Assembly (NCBI GenBank): GCA_029865515.1
Contig: JAOUGQ010000037.1
Location: 1-16,728, forward strand
Origin: Nitrospirota bacterium
GTDB lineage: Bacteria > Nitrospirota > Nitrospiria > Nitrospirales > UBA8639
Length of the DNA: 16,728 bases
Reading direction: 5' to 3'
Made by a program: the position numbers and the translations under genes. The notes below the pieces were generated by a model that ran no database searches, was not told the DNA's origin, and saw only the letters and a program-made list of their open reading frames with translations. Of the stretch, positions 7,343-13,270 are shown in pieces; the stretch's first letter is position 1; each line of letters opens with the position of its first letter.

Positions 7343-7594
7343 ATGACTCATCAATCTACATCACCAGGAAGTGTCTCTGGTCCGAGTGTTCCGCATGATT
7401 CTTCGGTCAACGGGAAATTATTGCATTCACTCTCAAATAAATTGTTACCCATTGTGGTGTTTTCGGAATTGGCTTTACGTCGTTGCGAGGATGAACACCT
7501 GAAGCAACAACTTGAAAAAATTCACGGGGCGGCCGAACAAGCCAGGGATATTCTGGTCGAAATCCGTGGTCTTCAAGCATCAACGAAAATTTAG
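7343..7594 (+). CDS. Small protein resembling a stand-alone histidine-kinase DHp (phosphoacceptor) hairpin
   Basis: An 83-residue protein. Residues 1-24 look disordered (Ser, Pro, Gly). Residues 25-78 look like the two-helix dimerisation/phosphoacceptor domain of sensor kinases: 'LLHSLSNKLLPIVVFSELAL' (26-45) aligns with the H-box pattern H-D-x-N-N-x-L-x-x-I, placing His28 at the phosphoacceptor position and Asn32 at the conserved Asn. The residue after His is Ser rather than Asp/Glu. The second helix is 'HLKQQLEKIHGAAEQARDIL' (52-71). No ATP-binding domain follows, so it cannot phosphorylate itself. AGGA (7330-7333) precedes the ATG. It could be a phosphotransfer protein, a kinase-dimer interfering protein, or a helical hairpin with no phosphate chemistry. 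It lies one base before a tiny open frame and 85 bases before the PilZ-like gene. Confidence 0.7.
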   Translation: MTHQSTSPGSVSGPSVPHDSSVNGKLLHSLSNKLLPIVVFSELALRRCEDEHLKQQLEKIHGAAEQARDILVEIRGLQASTKI

Positions 7595-7595
7595 C

Positions 7596-7670
7596 ATGAG
7601 AACTTTTCGGGTGGTTTCCTATGTTTTGATGGGTTCTTGGGTAAGCGTGATGGCCTGGCCCAAGTTGTAA
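7596..7670 (+). CDS. Possible 24-residue hydrophobic peptide
   Basis: A 25-codon frame (ATG to TAA) starts one base after the stop of the DHp-like gene and ends ten bases before the PilZ-like start. The peptide begins MRTFRVVSYVLMGSW and continues hydrophobic to a WPKL end, resembling a positive N-terminus followed by a single membrane span or a bare signal sequence. It has no ribosome-binding site of its own, so translation would depend on coupling to the gene before. It may be chance; I list it because it almost exactly fills the space between two genes. Confidence 0.3.
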   Translation: MRTFRVVSYVLMGSWVSVMAWPKL

Positions 7671-7679
7671 AGGTGTCAA

Positions 7680-8285
7680 ATGGATCTTGTTACCTCTGAG
7701 GATCGACGTCAAGATTGCCGGGCCGATGTGCCCGTCTGCCTGTGGGTTGAAATTCCGCTGGCGTTTTCTTATGAAGCCGTCGATCCCGATGGGGCTGAAT
7801 TTAGCCAGTGGCAATGGGATGAACTGGCGGTTTCGCCCGATTTGGTGAAGGCGATGGTAGATGAAAAGGACCTGACCATTCGTGATCCCTTGCTTCTACA
7901 GATGGTGACGCGTATTGACTGGATGTTGACTTCAATTCTCCGGACGTTGGGAAAAGATAAAAACCTTAAAGGAGCTGTTCCAGAATTTACGAAAGTAAAT
8001 TTGAGTGGGTCCGGAATCAAGTTTTTCTCGGAAAAATCATACCCCGTGGATTCCTTCCTCGTCTTGCGGCTCATTTTGCGGCCATTTATTCCCATCCAGG
8101 CCGTAGGAAAAATTATCAGGATTGATTCCAAGCGGAATGGCGAAGAGTGGGGATTTGAGATCGCGGTGGAGTTTACCCAAATCTCTTCTGACGATCGTGA
8201 AGCTATTATTCGCCACATTCTTCGGTCTCAAGCCACTATGCAACGCCTTCGACTCAAAAAGCCCGCCGATTCCGTTCTTGGGTAG
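7680..8285 (+). CDS. PilZ-like domain protein with long internal insertion
   Basis: A 201-residue protein, probably a cytoplasmic cyclic-di-GMP receptor. PilZ domains bind the ligand with an RxxxR motif and a D/NxSxxG motif; here R10-x3-R14 (RRQDCR) and NLSGSG (107-112) fit. The following strands, 'SFLVLRLILRPFIPIQAVGK' (125-144) and 'EEWGFEIAVEFTQIS' (155-169), and a closing helix also match. About 90 residues separate the two motifs, instead of the usual 20-30, and look helical, so this is an atypical member with an inserted module. AAGGTG (7669-7674) precedes the ATG. The lipoprotein gene probably starts inside its last codons. Ligand binding is inferred from motifs only. Confidence 0.75.
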   Translation: MDLVTSEDRRQDCRADVPVCLWVEIPLAFSYEAVDPDGAEFSQWQWDELAVSPDLVKAMVDEKDLTIRDPLLLQMVTRIDWMLTSILRTLGKDKNLKGAVPEFTKVNLSGSGIKFFSEKSYPVDSFLVLRLILRPFIPIQAVGKIIRIDSKRNGEEWGFEIAVEFTQISSDDREAIIRHILRSQATMQRLRLKKPADSVLG

Positions 8286-9957
8286 GGTTCAGGGGAGGGG
8301 CTGGTGTCTGGCGATCTGTCTTGTTGCCCTGGAAGGGTGCCAGGGGCCTCTTGTTGTTGCCGTTCCTCCCGATTCGGCATCTCCCTCTTTCCTTTCATCC
8401 CCCCAACCGAGTCTTCTGGATCGTCCATATACACTTGCCATTTTGCCTTTTGAAAATTTGAGTCGGCATACGCATCTTCATTGGTTAAGTCGTGGACTGC
8501 AGGAAATGCTGGTGAGTGATTTAGCCAAATGGCCTCAGCTTGAGGTGGTGTCACGAGATGCGCTTGGCCCGGTGTTGCGGGAACAATGGTTGCAGCAGCG
8601 AGGGTTTTCATCAGTTGCCAATCCTGTCCTTCTTGGACAGTTAAAAGGGGTGCGGTATTTAATCCAAGGGAGGATCTATGCCCAGGATGATGCTCTCACC
8701 GTAGACCTGCAGGTTGTCGATGTGGAGACAGGGGTGGTTGCGGGTTCAGTTAAGGCTCAAGGGGTAGAATCAGACATCCCTCGTCTGGAACAAGACCTTG
8801 TGACTCAAGCCATGCGTTTGTTTGACCCTTCTCAAAATTTGAATACCCGTTCGAATTCTGGTGAGATCGCTAAAGCGCCGCAGATAACACAAAGCGGGTC
8901 TGTCAGTGTTGAGGAGAAAAGAGGAACCGTGCCAGGGCAATTTGATTCTCACTCTGTTCATCAAATTGATGCCTTTCTATCATTGGAGACACTTACTCAA
9001 CAACGTAGGGAAGCGTACCAGTTAGCAGAAACAATCTGGACTGAAGGGTGGTCATCTGAAATGGGGCAGCCCTTTTACCACGTTTGGCAACTCCCCTATC
9101 AATCTACGCGGTCTATGTCGATCATGACTATTCCCATTTCCGTCTTTTTCTCACCACACCGGCTTGCTGATAAATTTAAGAAAGTGTGGGATGCAGGGGG
9201 CGACCCCGGCGTGGGTTTTGACTCTGATGGATTTCGGACTAAGACGGACGAGGGGTCTGGGGCCAACCAGTTATTTGTTGAGCATTTCCAGAAACCACGC
9301 CGTGTATTTGTCCGGGCTCTCAGCGAGCAAGGCGATGTCCTTGCTGTCTTTTCCGATTGGGCATGGCGCACGGAGAGCAAGATTCGCATGGTAAATCCTC
9401 AGTGGATTTCTGTGCCCATGTGGCCGGAACCGTTCCTGGCCGGGCTCGCTTATTTTCCAGTAGATTGGGTTGAGCGAGAAGGACGCCATGTGACATTTGA
9501 TGTTGTGGTGGTTCCTGTTCCGGATGAGCAAGTCATCGTCATGCTCGAGCCTCTCGGAGAACCCGAAGAAGATAAGAGCGTGATTCCTGCGCAAATCCCT
9601 CAGAAAGAGGATCTTCTCCAGGCATTGGAAAAGTGGATCAAATTGCACTGGACCCCTGCGCTAACCGAAGGGTTGCCGTCACTTGGGTACCTCCCTGGGA
9701 ATAAACGGACGGCGGTGGGGCTTGTCCGTATTCAAGATGGGAAGATTGTTCAAGTCAAGTTTCAAAATTGGCCGGATGAGCCTATTTTTATAAAAAGCTT
9801 GAATGATCTTCAATCGAAAATTTTAGGATTTTGCCTGGAATGCCAGGATTCGGGTCGGGTCGGTTCATCTCCCTCCCGGTTCTCCAAAACCTTTCGTCTC
9901 CAATTAACGTTGGTGAAAGACATTCACGCTCTTCAATTGGGAAGTCGATCCCGCTAA
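8278..9957 (+). CDS. Predicted lipoprotein with FlgO/CsgG-like domain
   Basis: The frame is open from further upstream (first ATG at 8122, inside the PilZ-like gene), but the TTG at 8278 gives a compact lipoprotein signal: Arg-containing start, hydrophobic core WCLAICLVAL, and lipobox LEGC with Cys at residue 21. With that start the protein has 559 residues and overlaps the PilZ-like stop by eight bases, suggesting coupling. The Glu at -2 of the lipobox is unusual. After a Ser/Pro-rich linker, residues 51-190 resemble the FlgO/CsgG-type fold: 'YTLAILPFENLSRHTHLHWL' and 'GVRYLIQGRIYAQDDALTVD', ending near 'VTQAMRLF'. Proteins of this type are outer-membrane associated, in flagella (FlgO) or curli export (CsgG). 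Residues 200-559 are rich in Trp and Pro and not recognised. It converges on the HD gene with 67 bases between them. Confidence 0.75.
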   Translation: MGRVQGRGWCLAICLVALEGCQGPLVVAVPPDSASPSFLSSPQPSLLDRPYTLAILPFENLSRHTHLHWLSRGLQEMLVSDLAKWPQLEVVSRDALGPVLREQWLQQRGFSSVANPVLLGQLKGVRYLIQGRIYAQDDALTVDLQVVDVETGVVAGSVKAQGVESDIPRLEQDLVTQAMRLFDPSQNLNTRSNSGEIAKAPQITQSGSVSVEEKRGTVPGQFDSHSVHQIDAFLSLETLTQQRREAYQLAETIWTEGWSSEMGQPFYHVWQLPYQSTRSMSIMTIPISVFFSPHRLADKFKKVWDAGGDPGVGFDSDGFRTKTDEGSGANQLFVEHFQKPRRVFVRALSEQGDVLAVFSDWAWRTESKIRMVNPQWISVPMWPEPFLAGLAYFPVDWVEREGRHVTFDVVVVPVPDEQVIVMLEPLGEPEEDKSVIPAQIPQKEDLLQALEKWIKLHWTPALTEGLPSLGYLPGNKRTAVGLVRIQDGKIVQVKFQNWPDEPIFIKSLNDLQSKILGFCLECQDSGRVGSSPSRFSKTFRLQLTLVKDIHALQLGSRSR

Positions 9958-10024
9958 ACCGTCAATCCGTTTTTTCTTTCCTCGATCTTGAAATCTGCGA
10001 GGTCCTGCTCAATTTTCTGGATAT

Positions 10025-11440
10025 TTAGGATGTTTTCAATAAGGTTGGCCAGTGGCGCCGCAGTGTCTCCTCCGCGGCTTTGGCGAGAATCTCATCGTTG
10101 GAATGATCCTGGCTGAAAATTCGCAAGGTGACCATTCGAGCGGGAAGATACTGAAGGTATTTTTGAAGACTGTCTTTTTCAACGATGCCTTTGCTCGGGT
10201 TCCAGACAAAAATTTGAAAGCTCCCCATGTTGAGCAAATTGATGGGGCGTGGGTCTTTATGGGCAAAGTCAACCCGAATATCCTGGCGACGCAATTTGGG
10301 GGGTAAGAGTTGACTCATGCGGGTGAGAAACTTCTGCGGTTGAAGAGATGATGACGCCGGCTGGGCGATGGGGAGCAGAATGCTGAACGCGGTTTTCCAC
10401 TTCACATGCCTGCCAATAATCTGGCTCCACTCCTCTCCAAGTTGGCGTTTGTGAACGGAGCGAGCGTTCTTCCAGGTACGAACCGTTTCGATCAAGTGAG
10501 AATCGGTCAAGTTCAGGTATTTGTGTAATGAGCGAAGAGGGTTTCCCGGGCACAAAATTTCCATCGTTGGTTGAAAAATTTCCTGAAGATGAATGTCGAT
10601 AGCCCGTGTGGTTCGATGGTAGTAGACATTGGAATAGAGATAAAGTCGCGCGTGTAAAAACATTTGCAACGCTGGAAGTCCAGATTGATGAATCGTGAGT
10701 CCATGGGTAGAAAAGAAGGTGTAATGCAGCAGCCGTTCAATATCCACCGGGCCGATAGCCACCCCGCACATATAGGAATCTCTTAAGACGTAATCGCAAT
10801 TATCCGGAGTATAGATTCCGCCAAGGAGAGGTTGTAGAGCAATGACCCATGGCGGCAGGCCCTTGGTAGATTTGTGAGGGTTCTTAAGAATCAGAAAGGC
10901 AATGTGCTCCGGATCCAGATATTCTCCAGGAGCAAACGGCCCGGAAGGACTTCGGCGGATTCCTTTGATGATTGGAGCTAAATGGTCACGAATAATATGT
11001 TGGCCGAGCAGTTCATGTGTTAGATGAAATTGGTGAAGGAAGTGATGATCAAAGAAATGGCAGAACGGTCCATGCCCGATATCATGTAGCAATGCCGTGA
11101 TTCGGATGAATTCTTCCAGGAAATGAAAAGATGGGACATCAGAAACGGTTTGGCAAAGCGAGGGGTAGAGTCGAGAAATAAACCGGCCGGCCAGGTGCAT
11201 GGTTCCAAGGGAATGCTGGAACCGGCTATGTTCGGCTCCCGGATAGACCCAATGCGCGCTCTGAAGCTGGAGGATATATCGAAGGCGTTGAACCCAGGGT
11301 GAATCAATCAGATCTTTTTCGGTTTGTTCGGCAGTTATTGGTTGTGTATAGGGGACAGTGATGGAAATATAGCCATGGATGGGGTCAGCAAGAAGCGAGA
11401 CTCCATCAAACGGGGATGAGAGAGGTTCTGAGGTGGTCAT
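10025..11440 (-). CDS. HD-domain phosphohydrolase, SAMHD1/dGTPase-related
   Basis: A 471-residue protein of the large HD family that includes dGTP triphosphohydrolases and SAMHD1 (COG1078-like). Near the start is 'DPIHGYISI' (19-27), then 'DSPWVQRLRYILQLQSAHWV' (46-65). Metal ligands are visible: H76 in RFQHSLG, H119-D120 in 'ALLHDIGHGPFCHFFDH', and D213 in PDNCDYVLRDS. The family hydrolyses dNTPs or related nucleotides in the cytoplasm; the substrate here is unknown. I take the ATG at 11438-11440 as start; an upstream GTG (to 11491) would add 17 residues but has no ribosome-binding site. The C-terminal 170 residues are unassigned. It is 302 bases downstream of the DUF2062 gene, so it may be transcribed separately. 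Confidence 0.85.
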   Translation of the reverse strand: MTTSEPLSSPFDGVSLLADPIHGYISITVPYTQPITAEQTEKDLIDSPWVQRLRYILQLQSAHWVYPGAEHSRFQHSLGTMHLAGRFISRLYPSLCQTVSDVPSFHFLEEFIRITALLHDIGHGPFCHFFDHHFLHQFHLTHELLGQHIIRDHLAPIIKGIRRSPSGPFAPGEYLDPEHIAFLILKNPHKSTKGLPPWVIALQPLLGGIYTPDNCDYVLRDSYMCGVAIGPVDIERLLHYTFFSTHGLTIHQSGLPALQMFLHARLYLYSNVYYHRTTRAIDIHLQEIFQPTMEILCPGNPLRSLHKYLNLTDSHLIETVRTWKNARSVHKRQLGEEWSQIIGRHVKWKTAFSILLPIAQPASSSLQPQKFLTRMSQLLPPKLRRQDIRVDFAHKDPRPINLLNMGSFQIFVWNPSKGIVEKDSLQKYLQYLPARMVTLRIFSQDHSNDEILAKAAEETLRRHWPTLLKTS

Positions 11441-11742
11441 CGTCTGGGTCTCTTTCTCTGTTCTCGCTCCGCACAGGCTCTTGGGGGGCACGGCTTTTTT
11501 GAACCTACATGCTGAGGGGGAGTTCTCATAGCTAGGAGGGTATAAGGGTTTAGGGAACGTCAGTCTCGCACTCAGTGTTAACTGCGTATCAAAGGCAATG
11601 TAAAGCGTCTCGCCCTTTTATCTGCCCAGATATGCCGTGCCACTGCAAGGCCGAGCAAAGCTTTGACCCCGAAACGTACAGATGCGTATGTTGGGGGGGA
11701 AAGGCGAGGAAATTATTGCTGGCGGGCTTTTTCAACATTCTA
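11441..11742. other. 302-base region between HD and DUF2062 genes
   Basis: No gene that I can support. A frame at 11575-11817 on the + strand needs a GTG start, has no ribosome-binding site and runs antisense into the DUF2062 gene. The region should hold the promoter of the HD gene: on the - strand a TATACC lies about 85 bases before its ATG, with only a poor -35. Its right edge carries a motif, described separately, that may be a dispersed repeat. Confidence 0.5.
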
Positions 11743-11746
11743 CTAG
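11722..11746. repeat. Candidate dispersed intergenic repeat motif (TTTTTCAACATTCTACTAG)
   Basis: A GCGGGC followed by TTTTTCAACATTCTACTAG overlaps the stop codon of the DUF2062 gene. From memory, closely similar strings (TTTTTCAACA-x-CCTGCTAG) recur between genes in several bacterial phyla, usually just after stop codons. Only one copy is seen here, so the repeat nature cannot be shown from this window. Confidence 0.3.
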
Positions 11747-12195
11747 TTAGGGTCCTTGAACTCCCGGTATCGTGTTATCGCCCAGCGCATCACTGGATAG
11801 GCGATCAAGCATCCTAGGATTGCCAGAGTACAGGCTCCAACAAGAAAGGGAAAGAGGTAGGGGGAGAGCATTTCAAACATATTGTCCACCGTCATCTGTT
11901 CCCACTCAATTGCGATTAATGAGGTTTCCCCTACCAACAGCAATCCGGTATATAAGCTTGCGCCTAGGATTGGAGCAAGGGTCCAGGGATTGTTGATGAA
12001 AGACCCAAGAAAGAGAGCCAAATAGTTCAGCCGGAACGCCCAAGCGCAGAACACCACGCTGGCCGTGTGAAAAAAATAATGCGGGGCGAAGGCGATAAAC
12101 ACCCCAATGGCAAAGGCCAAGGCTGTGCGGTGAGGGGTCTCTTGAAGGTGTAAGACTTGCGCCAGTTGTTGTCGGACCGACTCAAGTGTCACCAT
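11743..12195 (-). CDS. DUF2062 family small membrane protein
   Basis: A 150-residue inner-membrane protein with the DUF2062 pattern: 'PHRTALAFAIGVFIAFAP' (21-38), a first hydrophobic span, 'FRLNYLALFLGSFINNPWT' (54-72) with the conserved Asn-Pro, and a last span 'FLVGACTLAILGCLIAYPV' (117-135) before a basic end. Three or four membrane segments are likely. The function of this family is not established. The start is 21 bases after the thiL stop, so it is probably the third gene of a lon-thiL-DUF2062 transcript. A short hairpin occupies the junction. Confidence 0.85.
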   Translation of the reverse strand: MVTLESVRQQLAQVLHLQETPHRTALAFAIGVFIAFAPHYFFHTASVVFCAWAFRLNYLALFLGSFINNPWTLAPILGASLYTGLLLVGETSLIAIEWEQMTVDNMFEMLSPYLFPFLVGACTLAILGCLIAYPVMRWAITRYREFKDPN

Positions 12196-12196
12196 G

Positions 12197-12210
12197 GCCA
12201 GGACCCTGGC
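12197..12210 (-). repeat. Short hairpin filling the thiL-DUF2062 junction
   Basis: GCCAGG and CCTGGC (12197-12202 and 12205-12210) form a near-perfect palindrome between the thiL stop and the DUF2062 start codon. On the - strand it includes the only ribosome-binding candidate (AGGG) for DUF2062, so folding could hide it. On the + strand it is followed by TTTTT, like a terminator, but no + strand gene lies upstream. Confidence 0.45.
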
Positions 12211-12216
12211 TTTTTG

Positions 12217-13260
12217 TTAATCCGAAAAATGAACATAACTTTGAGGTAAGAGCTTTTGAATCTTGCCGTCTGGATGTGCAATTCGAAGTCCGGATCGGCG
12301 AGGTGTCATTGTCCCGATAGCGGTTACAGAAATCCCGAGTTGTTTGACGGCTAGTTCCAGACGGCGTTGATATTTGGGAGGCACGGTAAATAATAATTCA
12401 TACTCTTCTCCCCCATGAAGAGCCCAGAGTAACGGATCGACGTTCATCTCTGCAGCATAAGCGACAAGATACGGAGACAAGGGAAGGCTGGCCTCCCGAA
12501 CGAGGGCGCCTAAGTGGCTTTGCTGGCACAGATGACGCAAATCTCCTGAGAGGCCATCAGATAGGTCCAACGCCGCCGAAGCGAAACCGCGAGAAGACAA
12601 GAGACGCCCCAGGGCAATACGTGGGGTTGGTCGAAGATGGCGACTTACCAAAAACTTCATGGGTTGCCGTAGGGTCGAGGTGTTCACTTGTGTGGCCTGA
12701 CGTGTCAGACAGGCTAACCCGGCAGCTGAGTTTCCCAGTGAGCCACTCACATAAATGAGTTCTCCTTCTCTAGCTCCACCTCGCGTTAAACCACGGTTGG
12801 GTTCAACCTGTCCCAGTATGGTGATTGCGAGAAATAGTGAGGAACGGGAAGCTGATGTATCCCCACCCACCAGTTGGACTCCATGAGCTTTGCAGGGAAC
12901 GGAGAGGCCACGATACAGCTCCTTCCAGTCATGATATTTCAAGTGAGAGGGAAGGGCAACGGCCACCAGGATATACGTGGGAGTGGCGCCCATCGCTGCG
13001 ATGTCGCTGAGATTTGCAACAGCTGCCTTGTAGCCAATGTCGTAGAAGGATGCCGTAGTTCTGGAGAAATGGATGTCTTCGACAAGGAGGTCAGTGGAAA
13101 TCACGAGATGGGAGCCTGACGAGCGAGAGAGAATCGCGGCATCGTCTCCAATTCCGACAAGTGGACGAGGGCCGCGTAAGGAAAACCCACGAGCAATGGA
13201 TTGAATGAGCTGGAATTCCCCTATGTGCGAAAGTAACGCCTGGCGGGGAGCGGGGGACAT
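12217..13260 (-). CDS. thiL: Thiamine-monophosphate kinase ThiL
   Basis: A 347-residue cytoplasmic enzyme that phosphorylates thiamine monophosphate to the active cofactor thiamine diphosphate with ATP and magnesium. Family motifs in order: GEFQLI (14-19), GIGDDAA (36-42), STDLLVEDIHF (55-65), NLSDIAAMGA (83-92), VGGDTSAS (131-138), LDLSDGLSGDL (231-241) and GGEEYELLF (283-291). The Asp-rich motifs bind magnesium and phosphate. I choose the ATG at 13258-13260, which puts the GEF motif at its usual distance and starts ten bases after the lon stop. An upstream ATG at 13353 would add 31 residues and overlap lon. There is no clear ribosome-binding site, so coupling to lon is likely. Length is normal. 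Confidence 0.95.
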   Translation of the reverse strand: MSPAPRQALLSHIGEFQLIQSIARGFSLRGPRPLVGIGDDAAILSRSSGSHLVISTDLLVEDIHFSRTTASFYDIGYKAAVANLSDIAAMGATPTYILVAVALPSHLKYHDWKELYRGLSVPCKAHGVQLVGGDTSASRSSLFLAITILGQVEPNRGLTRGGAREGELIYVSGSLGNSAAGLACLTRQATQVNTSTLRQPMKFLVSRHLRPTPRIALGRLLSSRGFASAALDLSDGLSGDLRHLCQQSHLGALVREASLPLSPYLVAYAAEMNVDPLLWALHGGEEYELLFTVPPKYQRRLELAVKQLGISVTAIGTMTPRRSGLRIAHPDGKIQKLLPQSYVHFSD

Positions 13261-13270
13261 AGTTGAAGAG

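Noticed and set aside
7407..7814. 135-codon - strand open frame spanning the DHp-like and PilZ-like genes
   Set aside because: Opposes two frames with ribosome-binding sites and recognisable motifs.
9985..10012. CCTCG...CGAGG inverted repeat between the converging FlgO-like and HD genes
   Set aside because: Only five base pairs with a 13-base loop, and no T-run follows the stem on either strand, so it does not qualify as a terminator.
11575..11817. 80-codon open frame with GTG start
   Set aside because: No ribosome-binding site, runs antisense into the DUF2062 gene, no recognisable domain.
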